Assembly: GCF_036013645.1 (NCBI RefSeq)
Contig: NZ_CP107869.1
Span: 8,680,001 to 8,744,000, forward strand
DNA length: 64,000 nt
Source: Streptomyces sp. NBC_00490
Lineage (GTDB): Bacteria; Actinomycetota; Actinomycetes; Streptomycetales; Streptomycetaceae
Direction: 5' to 3'
Part shown: positions 16,291 to 24,230 of the stretch, one piece after another
Position numbering within the stretch: the first letter of the stretch is position 1
Layout: each line of letters starts with the position of its first letter
Position numbers and translations under genes: made by a program
Notes under the pieces: generated by a model
Seen by the model: only the letters and a program-made list of their open reading frames with translations
The model's database searches: none
Told to the model about the DNA's origin: nothing

Positions 16291-17664
16291 ATGCGTGTGA
16301 CGATGATCCTCCCGGCCCTGACCGAGGCGACCAGCCCGCTGTTCCGGCCCATCAAGTACTCGCTGTTCCCGCCCCTGGGCCTGGCGACCCTGGCCGGATA
16401 TCTGGACCCCGACGACGAGATCACCCTGCACGACGAACACGTGGAGCGGATCGATCTCGAGGCTCTCGACACCCCCGACCTCCTGGTCGTCCAGCCGTAC
16501 ATCACCTCGGCGAGACGCAGCTACGAGATAGCCGACCACTTCCGGGCCCGGGGCGTCCATGTCGCCATGGGCGGTCTGCACGTCACCTCTCTCCCCGACG
16601 AGGCGGCGGCCCACGCCGACACGATCTTCACCGGCCCCGGTGAGGACACCTGGCCCCTGTTCCTGAAGGACTTCCGCGACGGAGTCCCCGCCCGCCGCTA
16701 CGACTCGAACCGGCGCACCCTGGCCGGACTGCCGCCCGTCCGACGCGACCTGATCAAGCGTCACCTCTATCTGGTGCCCAACTCCCTCGTGGTGTCGCGG
16801 GGGTGCCCCCACCACTGCGACTTCTGCTACAAGGACGCCTTCTTCGAGGGCGGCAAGTCCTTCTACACCCAGACCGTCGACGACGCCCTCGCGGAGATCG
16901 ACCGGCTGCCCGGCCGCCACCTCTACTTCCTCGACGACCATCTGCTGGGCAACCGGCGCTTCGCGGAGGCCCTGTTCGACGGCATGAAGGGCATGGGGCG
17001 GCTGTGGCAGGGGGCGGGCACGGTCAACTCCGTACTGAAGCCGGGCCTGTTGGAGAAGGCTGTGGAGGCGGGGCTGCGCAGTCTGTTCGTCGGCTTCGAG
17101 ACGGTCAACGACGCCAACCTCGCCGAGCGCCGCAAGAACCAGAACATCGGCGCCGACTACGCGGCCGCGGTGCGGCGCCTGCACGACGCCGGGGTGATGG
17201 TCAACGCGAGTTTCGTGTTCGGGCTCGACCAGGACGGCCCGGACGTCTTCGACCGCACGGTCGCGTGGGCGGTCGAGCAGGGCATCGAGACGGCGACCTT
17301 CCACATCATGACGCCCTATCCGTCGACCGGCCTGTGGAAGCAGATGGAGTCCGAGGACCGGATCGTGCACCGCGACTGGGACCTGTACGACACCCGGCAT
17401 GTCGTCTACCGGCCCAAGGGGATGACGCCACGTCAGCTGGAGGACGGCTACTGGCGCGCGTACCGCGACTTCTACCGCTGGTCCAACATCTGGCGCGGCT
17501 CGGCGGCCCAGCCGGGCCGCCCTGAGCGGCTGCGGCACCTCGCGTACTCGGGCGGCTGGAAGAAGTTCGAGCCCGCGTGGGACCTGCTGATCCGCTCGCA
17601 GCGGGTGGTGCGGGCGATGCCGGCGCTGGAGCGGACGCTGGCGGCGTTCGGCGGACGGGAGTGA
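16291..17664 (+). CDS. B12-binding-domain radical SAM protein
   Basis: A 457-residue enzyme. The N-terminal about 130 residues form a cobalamin-binding Rossmann domain (MRVTMILPALTEAT, FPPLGLATLAGYL, LLVVQPYITSARRSYEIADHF, VAMGGLHVTSLPDEA). The radical SAM core has VVSRGCPHHCDFCYKDAF, giving the CxxxCxxC [4Fe-4S] ligands, then FLDDHLLGNRRF and GFETVNDANLAERRKNQN. The C-terminal domain resembles DUF4070-type (YRPKGMTPRQLEDGYWRAYRDFY). Family members methylate unactivated carbons or rearrange substrates, for example in hopanoid, bacteriochlorophyll and natural-product pathways. No biosynthetic partner is adjacent, so the substrate cannot be inferred. Confidence 0.88.
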   Translation: MRVTMILPALTEATSPLFRPIKYSLFPPLGLATLAGYLDPDDEITLHDEHVERIDLEALDTPDLLVVQPYITSARRSYEIADHFRARGVHVAMGGLHVTSLPDEAAAHADTIFTGPGEDTWPLFLKDFRDGVPARRYDSNRRTLAGLPPVRRDLIKRHLYLVPNSLVVSRGCPHHCDFCYKDAFFEGGKSFYTQTVDDALAEIDRLPGRHLYFLDDHLLGNRRFAEALFDGMKGMGRLWQGAGTVNSVLKPGLLEKAVEAGLRSLFVGFETVNDANLAERRKNQNIGADYAAAVRRLHDAGVMVNASFVFGLDQDGPDVFDRTVAWAVEQGIETATFHIMTPYPSTGLWKQMESEDRIVHRDWDLYDTRHVVYRPKGMTPRQLEDGYWRAYRDFYRWSNIWRGSAAQPGRPERLRHLAYSGGWKKFEPAWDLLIRSQRVVRAMPALERTLAAFGGRE

Positions 17665-17711
17665 GGCGGGAGTGAGGGGGAGTGAGAGGGGTCACGATGA
17701 CTGATGTCCCG

Positions 17712-17734
17712 TATCCGGGATAGCATCCCGGATA
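17712..17734 (+). promoter_or_regulatory. Perfect 10-bp-arm palindrome over the XRE promoter
   Basis: TATCCGGGAT (17712-17721) and ATCCCGGATA (17725-17734) are exact inverted repeats around AGC, ending on the A of the XRE start codon. TAGCAT (17721-17726) inside it is a good -10, seven bases from the ATG. There is no Shine-Dalgarno. This looks like a leaderless promoter fully covered by an autoregulatory operator. Confidence 0.7.
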
Positions 17735-18321
17735 TGAAACAAGATGTCGTCGTCGAGACGGGACCCGACCCCGTCGACGTCCGGCTCGGCGCCCGCCTCG
17801 CCGAGCTGCGGGCCGAACGCGGCTGGTCGCTGGGGGAGTTGGCGGAGCGCAGCGGAGTGAGCAGGTCGACCCTGTCGCGGGCCGAGCGGGCGGAGACCAG
17901 CCCCACCGCCTCGCTGCTGAACCGGCTGTGCGGGGTGTACGGGCGGACCATGTCCCAGCTGCTCAGCGAGGTCGAGGCCGAACCCGCCCCGCTGATGCGG
18001 GCCGCCGAGCAGCCGGTGTGGGAGGACCGGGCCTCCGGCTTCCTGCGGCGGTCCGTGTCACCGCCGCACACCGGGCTGCGCGGCGAACTCGTCGAGGGGC
18101 GGCTCGCCGCGGGCGCCGACATCGCCTACGACCGGCCGCCCGTGCCCGGCCTCGAACAGCACATCTGGGTCCTGGAGGGGGCGCTCGACGTGACCGCCCA
18201 GGACGTCGAGCGCCACCTCGACACCGGCGACTGCCTGCGGCTGCGGGTGTGGGGGCCGACGCGGTTCCGGTGCGCGGGGCCCGAGCCGGTGCGCTACGCC
18301 CTGGCGGTGGTCCTGCCGTGA
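17734..18321 (+). CDS. XRE-family regulator with C-terminal cupin domain
   Basis: A 195-residue regulator with an HTH_3 domain (LGARLAELRAERGWSLGELAERSGVSRSTLSRAERAE, then TSPTASLLNRLCGVYG) followed by a cupin fold (GLEQHIWVLEGALDVTAQDVERHLDTGDCLRL). The cupin presumably senses a small ligand. ATG 17734 is chosen because it matches the usual start and the promoter geometry; ATG 17704 is in frame. The stop overlaps the GTG of the acetyltransferase (GTGA), so the two are co-translated. A perfect palindrome covers its promoter, arguing for autoregulation. Confidence 0.9.
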   Translation: MKQDVVVETGPDPVDVRLGARLAELRAERGWSLGELAERSGVSRSTLSRAERAETSPTASLLNRLCGVYGRTMSQLLSEVEAEPAPLMRAAEQPVWEDRASGFLRRSVSPPHTGLRGELVEGRLAAGADIAYDRPPVPGLEQHIWVLEGALDVTAQDVERHLDTGDCLRLRVWGPTRFRCAGPEPVRYALAVVLP

Positions 18322-18851
18322 ACGTGACACGCCTGGACGCGAGTGAGGTCCTGGACCGGCTGGACGCGCTGGCCGGCCTGATGGCCGACACCGTGGACGG
18401 GGGCGCCTCGATCGGCTTCCTCGGACCCCTCGACCACGCCGAGGCCACCGCCTGGTGGAAGGAGCGGGCCGCCGGTGTGGCCGCCGGTTCGCTGGCGATC
18501 TGGGCGGCCCACGACGGCGAGCGGGTGCTCGGCACGGTCAGCCTGGCCTTTCCCGACAAACCCAACAGCCGCCACCGCGCCGAACTGGTGAAGCTGATGG
18601 TGCACCGGGACGCCCGCGGCCGGGGCCTCGGACGCAGACTCCTGACGACCGCCGAGGAGGCCGCCGTCGCGGCCGGCGTCACCCTCCTCCACCTGGACAC
18701 CGAGACCGACAGCCCGGCGGAGCACCTCTACAGGAGGGCCGGCTGGACCCGGGCAGGCGTGATCCCGGACTACGCGGCCGATCCCGCCGGGGTGCTGCGG
18801 CCGACCACCCTCTACTTCAAGCAACTGGGAGCAGCCGCTCCCACCAGGTGA
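18318..18851 (+). CDS. GNAT-family N-acetyltransferase
   Basis: A 177-residue acetyl-CoA-dependent acetyltransferase. Motif A is VKLMVHRDARGRGLGRRLLTTAEEAA, with the Q/RxxGxG/A pyrophosphate loop as RGRGLG. Motif B follows as LHLDTETDSPAEHLYRRAGW, the standard GNAT end. It is translationally coupled to the XRE-cupin regulator upstream, a recurrent Streptomyces pairing that suggests detoxification or modification of the ligand sensed by the regulator. The acceptor substrate is unknown. Confidence 0.92.
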   Translation: MNVTRLDASEVLDRLDALAGLMADTVDGGASIGFLGPLDHAEATAWWKERAAGVAAGSLAIWAAHDGERVLGTVSLAFPDKPNSRHRAELVKLMVHRDARGRGLGRRLLTTAEEAAVAAGVTLLHLDTETDSPAEHLYRRAGWTRAGVIPDYAADPAGVLRPTTLYFKQLGAAAPTR

Positions 18852-18881
18852 TTGTCAGTGCGAGCGACTACGGTGCCTGCC

Positions 18882-19241
18882 ATGCCGGATGCCGAAGACG
18901 TACGCCGTATCGCCCTGTCCCTGCCGGACACCACGGAGAAGATCGCCTGGAGCATGCCCACGTTCCGGGTCGCGGGCAAGATGTTCGCCACGCTGCCCGA
19001 GGAGGAGACCTCCCTCGCGGTGCGCTGCCCCAAGGAGGAGCGGAACGAACTGGTGCTGGCCGAGCCGGAGAAGTTCTGGATCGCCGAGCACGAGGCGCAG
19101 TTCGCCTGGGTGCGGGCCCGGCTCGCCGCGCTGGAGGACGAGGACGAACTGCGGGCCATCCTGGCCGACTCCTGGCGCCAGGCCGCCCCGCCCCGACTCC
19201 TCGACGACCACCCCGAGTTGGGCAGACCGGCCACGGACTGA
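18882..19241 (+). CDS. MmcQ/YjbR-family protein
   Basis: A 119-residue protein of the MmcQ/YjbR fold (DVRRIALSLPDTTEKIAWSMPTFRVAGKMFATL, then AVRCPKEERNELVLAEPEKFWIAEH and DELRAILADSWRQAAPPRLL). The fold is CyaY-like and DNA binding has been proposed, but the function is unknown. ATG 18882 has no Shine-Dalgarno; TACGGT lies seven bases upstream, consistent with a leaderless message. Confidence 0.88.
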   Translation: MPDAEDVRRIALSLPDTTEKIAWSMPTFRVAGKMFATLPEEETSLAVRCPKEERNELVLAEPEKFWIAEHEAQFAWVRARLAALEDEDELRAILADSWRQAAPPRLLDDHPELGRPATD

Positions 19242-19272
19242 AATTCCCTCGGACGCCGTCGGCCCCCGTGGC

Positions 19273-19500
19273 ATGATCCGGAGCCGTGAGAGCCGGGGCG
19301 GCGACGTGGCGGGCTCCCTCGCCCTGATGCCCGTCGGCCAAGCCTTCGCCGGTCTCTCCGCCGCGGTCCTCGGCGCCGACCACGTGCTCCTCGTCTCCGG
19401 TGCGACCAGCCTCGTCGTCTGCGCCGCCCTGCTCTCGGTCCCCGCGATACGAGACCTCGTGCGCGCCGACGCCCACCCCAGGACCGGGGGCCCCGCGTAA
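19273..19500 (+). pseudogene. Remnant of an MFS transporter C-terminus
   Basis: A 75-residue frame containing GSLALMPVGQAFAGLSAAVLGADHVLLVSGATSLVVCAALLSVPAIRDLV. This reads like the last two transmembrane helices of an MFS permease. The rest of the transporter is absent: MmcQ ends only 31 bases upstream and no matching frame exists. I take it as the 3' scar of a deleted gene, although a tiny two-helix membrane protein cannot be excluded. Confidence 0.6.
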
Positions 19501-19530
19501 ACGGGTGCGCGACCACCGACCCGAGTGCGG

Positions 19531-19536
19531 TATTGT
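19531..19536 (+). promoter_or_regulatory. Likely -10 of tRNA-Pro copy 1
   Basis: TATTGT lies 45 bases before the mature tRNA 5' end. The second tRNA copy has TAAAGT at a similar distance. No clear -35 was found. Confidence 0.4.
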
Positions 19537-19581
19537 TTCCCTGCACGTTCGGCCGGGGGAAAGCCCAGGTCAGACGGACAC

Positions 19582-19655
<74 letters not shown>

Positions 19656-19662
19656 CGGTGTG

Positions 19663-19698
19663 AAGGGTCTTCACAGGCGAGAGCCTGTGGGGGCCCTT
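19663..19698 (+). terminator. Hairpin after tRNA-Pro copy 1
   Basis: Arms 19663-19678 and 19683-19698 pair around a GAGA tetraloop. The inner CACAGGC/GCCTGTG and outer AAGGG/CCCTT parts are exact, and the middle needs G-U pairs and one mismatch. It is followed by TTCTCG. Confidence 0.7.
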
Positions 19699-19750
19699 TC
19701 TCGTTGCACCGCTTGATCGCGTTGTCAGTGCCCCCTGCCATCATCCCGCC

Positions 19751-22243
19751 ATGCTCTACGACACCTTGGTGGCCGAGGCCCGCAGGAACGACCCCTTCGA
19801 CGACGTGCGGGCGGGCGCGCTCGCCCGCGCCCGGTGGCTCGTCGATCTTCTGGAACGGCTGCGAGCCGAGTTCGCGGCGGGACTGCACGGTCCGTACACG
19901 CCCGAGCAGTCCGATGCGCGATACGCGGGGATACGGGCCGAGATCGACGCGGGCCTCGCCGCCTGTGGGGACGAGGAGGGCCGGGCCGCGGTCCTGAGCC
20001 TGATGCTCGCCGCGACCTTCGGTGACACGCTGTGGCACTACGAATCAGAGATCGGCTCCCTGGTCTCGCGGGTGCGCGGGTGGACTCCCGCCGAGGTCGC
20101 GGTGATGCTGCTGCGCTCCGCCGAGTACGACATGGGGTTCTGGTTCGCCAACGGGCTCGGATCCGCCCTGACCGCCGCGGAGGAACTCGACGCCGAGGAC
20201 CTGCGCACGCTCGCGCCCTGGCTGCGGTGGGCGCACACGGAGCTCCTCGACACGGAGATCGGATCGGGAGCCGCCTCCCTCGCCCGCAGGCTCCGTGCCT
20301 TGCTGGTGCTCGTGGACGGCGCGGAGATCCCCGACGGCCTCATCCCCGACCGGGCGCCCTGGGCCGCTCCGCTCCGCGCCCGGGCGGTCGCCGCCCCCGG
20401 CGCCGAACTGGCCGGACTCATACGCCACTTGGCCGACCTCACGGCGCCGCGTCCCACACAGCGCTGGCGCCGGACGTGTCTGGCGGCCGTCGATGCGGCG
20501 TCGGCGCGGGAGGTCGTCGCCGAGACGCTGAGGGCGCTGGCGAAGGGCGAGCCGCTGTGCAGCAGGGAGCACGGTCGGCAGACCGCCTGGGAGTACGGCG
20601 ACCACCACTACCACTACGTCGTCCACCAGAACGACGCTGACCTCGCGCGCGGCACGGTCTGGGCCGCCGCCCTGACCGCCGGCCCGGCCGCGGTGCCCTG
20701 TCTCGACGCCCTGGCGCTGCGCACCGGCGGCGCCCGGCCGACCGGCGTGGCCGAGGACCTCAAGCTCGCGGGCGCCGCGATCAACGCACTGGCCGAGATC
20801 GACGACCCGGCCGCCCTGGAGTCCCTGTGGCGGCTCCGGTCCCGGATCAGGCACCGGGGTCTGCGCAAGCAGCTCGACACCGCGCTCACGGCGGCAGCCG
20901 CGCGGCAGGGCATCACCCCGGAGCAGCTCGTCGAGCGCAGCGTGCCCGACCACGGTCTGGCGGCGGACGGCTCACTGGAACGCGAGGTGGGCGGCCACCG
21001 GGTCCGGGTGGAGATCGAGGACGCCACGACCGTACGGATCGGCTTCACCGCCCCCGACGGGCGGACGTCCCGCACGGCGCCCGCCGCGCTGAAGGACGGG
21101 TTCCCCGAAGAGCTCAAGGAGCTGAAAGGCCTGGTCAGGGAGGTGCGCGGCACGCTGGCGGGGGAGCGGGGCCGGCTCGAAGCGCTGATGTCGGCGGCGC
21201 GGGAATGGCCGTACGACGCATGGTGTCGCCACTACCGCGACCACCCGGTCACCGGTGTGCTGGTGCGGGGTCTGATCTGGGAGTTCCAGGGCGCTGACGG
21301 GGAGTGGCACGCCGTGGCACCGGCCGCCCGCCCGGACGGGCGGCCTGAGCGGGTGCGGCTGTGGCATCCCGTCCGGGCGTCGGTGGACGAGATCGGGGCG
21401 TGGCGGGAGCGGATCATCGGCGAGCGGCTGAGGCAGCCGTTCAAGCAGGCCTTCCGGGAGCTCTATCTGCTCACTCCGGCCGAGGAGGAGACCGGCGTCT
21501 ACTCCAACCGGTTCGCCGCCCACATCGTCCACTACCGGCAGCTCTACGCGCTGTTCAAGGAGCGCGGCTGGCAGAGCAACTTCCTGGGCCACTACGACGG
21601 CGGGCGGTACGGGGAGGCCCGGGCGGAGTTCGCCGACGGCCGGTGGCGGGTCTGCTTCCACCATGAACCCGCGGACGACGGGGGCCAGGACATCGAGCGC
21701 GCCGCCACCGACCAGGTGCGCTTCGAACGAAGAGACGGCCGGCGCTGGCGCGAGACTCCGCTGGCCGACGTGGAGCCGCTGGTGTTCAGCGAGGCGATGC
21801 GCGACATCGATCTGTTCGTGGGCGTCACCTCGATCGCGGCGGACCCCGAGTGGAGCGACCGGGGCGAGAGCCGGCACGCCGCCTACTGGCGCAGCGCCGG
21901 CTTCGGCGACCTGACGGCGAGCGCCGAGGTCCGCCGCGAGGCACTGGAACGGATCCTGCCGCGCCTGAAGATCGCCGACCGGTGCTCGATCGCCGGCCGC
22001 TGGCTGACCGTGCGCGGCGATCTGCGGACGTACCGGATCCACCTCGGCTCGGCGAACATCCTGATGGAGCCGGACGACGCCTATCTGTGCATCGTCCCGG
22101 CGCGCCGCGGGGCCGAGGGCAAGGTGTTCCTGCCGTTCGAGGACGACCGGCTGTCGCTGATCCTGAGCAAGGCCCAGCTTCTCGCCGCCGACACGAAGAT
22201 CAGCGACGAGACGATCCTGCGGCAGATCAGGAGGGGCGGCTGA
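19751..22243 (+). CDS. DUF4132-domain protein
   Basis: An 830-residue soluble protein. The N-terminal 400 residues are alpha-helical repeat-like (AAALTAGPAAVPCLDALALR, AGAAINALAEIDDPAALESLWRLRSRI). The C-terminal half matches DUF4132 as seen in E. coli MolR-like and YehI proteins: WPYDAWCRHYRDHPVTGVLVRGLIW, WRERIIGERLRQPFKQAFRELYLL, YSNRFAAHIVHYRQL, and the end YRIHLGSANILMEPDDAYLCIVP. No catalytic residues or function are established for the family. ATG 19751 lacks a Shine-Dalgarno. It stands alone after the tRNA and converges with the LAxTG gene seven bases after its stop. Confidence 0.88.
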   Translation: MLYDTLVAEARRNDPFDDVRAGALARARWLVDLLERLRAEFAAGLHGPYTPEQSDARYAGIRAEIDAGLAACGDEEGRAAVLSLMLAATFGDTLWHYESEIGSLVSRVRGWTPAEVAVMLLRSAEYDMGFWFANGLGSALTAAEELDAEDLRTLAPWLRWAHTELLDTEIGSGAASLARRLRALLVLVDGAEIPDGLIPDRAPWAAPLRARAVAAPGAELAGLIRHLADLTAPRPTQRWRRTCLAAVDAASAREVVAETLRALAKGEPLCSREHGRQTAWEYGDHHYHYVVHQNDADLARGTVWAAALTAGPAAVPCLDALALRTGGARPTGVAEDLKLAGAAINALAEIDDPAALESLWRLRSRIRHRGLRKQLDTALTAAAARQGITPEQLVERSVPDHGLAADGSLEREVGGHRVRVEIEDATTVRIGFTAPDGRTSRTAPAALKDGFPEELKELKGLVREVRGTLAGERGRLEALMSAAREWPYDAWCRHYRDHPVTGVLVRGLIWEFQGADGEWHAVAPAARPDGRPERVRLWHPVRASVDEIGAWRERIIGERLRQPFKQAFRELYLLTPAEEETGVYSNRFAAHIVHYRQLYALFKERGWQSNFLGHYDGGRYGEARAEFADGRWRVCFHHEPADDGGQDIERAATDQVRFERRDGRRWRETPLADVEPLVFSEAMRDIDLFVGVTSIAADPEWSDRGESRHAAYWRSAGFGDLTASAEVRREALERILPRLKIADRCSIAGRWLTVRGDLRTYRIHLGSANILMEPDDAYLCIVPARRGAEGKVFLPFEDDRLSLILSKAQLLAADTKISDETILRQIRRGG

Positions 22244-22249
22244 GGACCG

Positions 22250-23521
22250 CTACGCGCGGGCCTTGCGACGCCGTACCACCAGCACGGCACCGGTTCCGAC
22301 GGCGACGGCCGCGGCCGCCGCGCCCGCGAGGGGCAGCGTCGAGGAGGAGCCGGTGCTGGCCAGGTCGCCGTCGAGGGTGGAGGAGCCGCCCGTGGTGGAA
22401 CCGCCGGTGGACGACGTGGAGCCGCCACCGTCGGTGGGGTCAGCGCTCGGGGTGGCCGTGGAGCCTCCGCCGCCCGTGGACCCGCCCCCGTTCGCGGTGC
22501 CGCCCCCGCCCGTCGAACCGCCGCCGCTGCCGGCGACGTCGAGGAGGATGGCGGCGGTGTCGTTCGCCGTGTTCTCGTCGAACGGCCTGGGCTCACCGGC
22601 CAGCTTCACCGAGCCCTCGGCTCCGGCCACCGTCTTGTCGATCCGCAGCTTGAAGGTGTAGGTCTCACCGTCGCCCGGGTCGACCCAGGCCTGGCTGGTG
22701 CCGCACTCGTAGGTACGGGCCGCGATCTTGTCGCAGAATCCGTGGGCCTTGGTCACAGTCGTCCCGGCGGGCGTCTTGACGACGACCTTGGTCGCCCCGG
22801 TGCCGGACTCCCGACGCACCCACGCGGGTCCGGCGTTGGTGAACTTCACCTCGAAGGACAGGGTTTCGCCGACCTTGCCCTTCAACTTCGCACCGGACAC
22901 CTGGAAGTCGGCCGTGTTGACCGCGTTCACCGGCACATCGGCGGCGTCCCAGCCCTCGTGCTCGCCGGAACCCGGGGCGGCCGGGGTGGCATCGGGCTGC
23001 TCGACGAGTTTCACGGCGGGCCCGGTCCCGGGCACCGGCCCCTCGTCGACGCCCTCCGTGGGGGCGGGGTCGTCCGCGGAGACGACGGCGCGCAGTTCAT
23101 CGGTGTAGGCCTTGCCGAGGGCCTTGAACTGCATTGACTTCTCGGGCGCGTAGACGACCCCGGGTTCCACGGTCTGGTCGAACTCGCAGACCGCGTACGA
23201 GTGGCTGGGCGCCTCGTCGAAGGAACCGACCTCGTAGCGGGCGCAGTTGGCGGGCAGCTCGGTGTGGCTCAGCCCCTGGGTGAGGGAGTACGACAGCCAG
23301 ACCTTGCCGAGCGCCTCGGTGCCCGTGTTGGTGAAGGAGACCGGTACGTCGAAGGCACTGCCCGGCTTCAGCCCGGTCACGGGCGCTATCTCTCCCAGTA
23401 CCAGTTCGGGCGTCGAGTCGTCGGCGACGGCGGGCGTGGCGCCCAGTGCCAGCAGGGCGACGGCGCCGAGCGCACCGGTGGTCCGGCGGAGCGTACGAGA
23501 GCCGGGAACGGCCTGGAACAT
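22250..23521 (-). CDS. LAxTG cell-wall-anchored surface protein (class E sortase substrate)
   Basis: A 423-residue secreted protein with an N-terminal signal peptide (RRTTGALGAVALLALGATPAVADD). Two DUF11-like beta-sandwich regions follow (GSAFDVPVSFTNTGTEALGKV; GETLSFEVKFTNAGPAWV), each with a Cys pair likely forming disulfides. A Gly/Ser/Thr spacer of about 60 residues leads to LASTG (about 387-391), a hydrophobic helix and an RRRKARA tail. This is a complete LAxTG sorting signal as used by Streptomyces sortase E. It should be linked to peptidoglycan and exposed on the hyphal surface. ATG 23521 follows GGGA. The sortase gene is not in the window. Confidence 0.85.
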   Translation of the reverse strand: MFQAVPGSRTLRRTTGALGAVALLALGATPAVADDSTPELVLGEIAPVTGLKPGSAFDVPVSFTNTGTEALGKVWLSYSLTQGLSHTELPANCARYEVGSFDEAPSHSYAVCEFDQTVEPGVVYAPEKSMQFKALGKAYTDELRAVVSADDPAPTEGVDEGPVPGTGPAVKLVEQPDATPAAPGSGEHEGWDAADVPVNAVNTADFQVSGAKLKGKVGETLSFEVKFTNAGPAWVRRESGTGATKVVVKTPAGTTVTKAHGFCDKIAARTYECGTSQAWVDPGDGETYTFKLRIDKTVAGAEGSVKLAGEPRPFDENTANDTAAILLDVAGSGGGSTGGGGTANGGGSTGGGGSTATPSADPTDGGGSTSSTGGSTTGGSSTLDGDLASTGSSSTLPLAGAAAAAVAVGTGAVLVVRRRKARA

Positions 23522-23566
23522 GCGGGTCCCTTTGTGTGAATCGGCGGTGGCGGTCGGTCGAACCGC

Positions 23567-23584
23567 GGGGAACGCGAGTTCCCC
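23567..23584. promoter_or_regulatory. Perfect dyad upstream of the LAxTG gene
   Basis: GGGGAAC (23567-23573) and GTTCCCC (23578-23584) enclose GCGA, about 45 bases before the LAxTG start. It could be an operator or a 5'-UTR stem-loop. The rest of the 157-base gap shows no gene. Confidence 0.45.
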
Positions 23585-23678
23585 GGAGTGAGACGTCAGC
23601 GCTCGCCGAATGGTTGTACTCCTCAGGGATCCGTGAGGTCTCAGTGAGCTCGGCGCACCCGACCTGGGGACCGGCCGG

Positions 23679-24215
23679 TCAGACCGCGCAGCCCAGGTGT
23701 GCCAGCGCCTGCTTCAGCAGCACCCCGTGCCCGCCGGGCATCTCGCTCTGCACCGCCTCCGACACGGCGTCCTGAGGGCTGAACCAGACCAGGTCGAGGG
23801 CGTCCTGGCGGGGGCGGCAGTCACCGGTCACCGGGACGACGTAGGCCAGCGACACCGCGTGCTGACGGGGGTCGTGGTACGGCGTGATGCCCTGCGTCGG
23901 GAAGTACTCGGCCACCGTGAAGGGCTGCGGGGCCGCCGGGATGCGGGGCAGCGCCACCGGGCCGAGGTCCTTCTCCAGGTTCCGCATGAGGGCGTCGCGG
24001 ACGCGCTCGTGGTGCAGAACACGGCCGGAGACCAGCGTCCGGCTGACCGTCCCGCCGGAACCGATGCGCAGCAGCAGGCCGACGCTGGTGACTTCGCCGC
24101 TGTCGTCGACGCGCACGGGCACGGCCTCGACGTACAGGATCGGCATACGGGCGCGCGCCTGCTCGAGGTCGTCCGTAGTCAGCCAGCCGGGCGTGGTTTC
24201 GGTCATGTCAGACAT
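23679..24215 (-). CDS. DUF4916 / Nudix-like protein with degenerate Nudix box
   Basis: A 178-residue protein opening WLTTDDLEQARARMPILYVEAVPVRVDD, typical of DUF4916. The region that should be the Nudix box reads GRVLHHERVRDALMRNLEKDLG. G, the first E and R are kept, but the REUxEE core has become RNLEKD, so metal-dependent pyrophosphatase activity is doubtful. The C-terminal half (TPYHDPRQHAVSLAYVVPVTG, DLVWFSPQDAV) keeps the fold. It is the last gene of a minus-strand operon, 15 bases after the amidohydrolase. ATG 24215 is used; ATG 24206 is an alternative. Confidence 0.8.
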   Translation of the reverse strand: MSDMTETTPGWLTTDDLEQARARMPILYVEAVPVRVDDSGEVTSVGLLLRIGSGGTVSRTLVSGRVLHHERVRDALMRNLEKDLGPVALPRIPAAPQPFTVAEYFPTQGITPYHDPRQHAVSLAYVVPVTGDCRPRQDALDLVWFSPQDAVSEAVQSEMPGGHGVLLKQALAHLGCAV

Positions 24216-24230
24216 TGCTTGATCATACTT

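Noticed and set aside
14881..17538. Minus-strand frame of 885 codons across kbl, LysR and the radical SAM gene
   Set aside because: Antisense to three genes with recognised motifs; no motif of its own.
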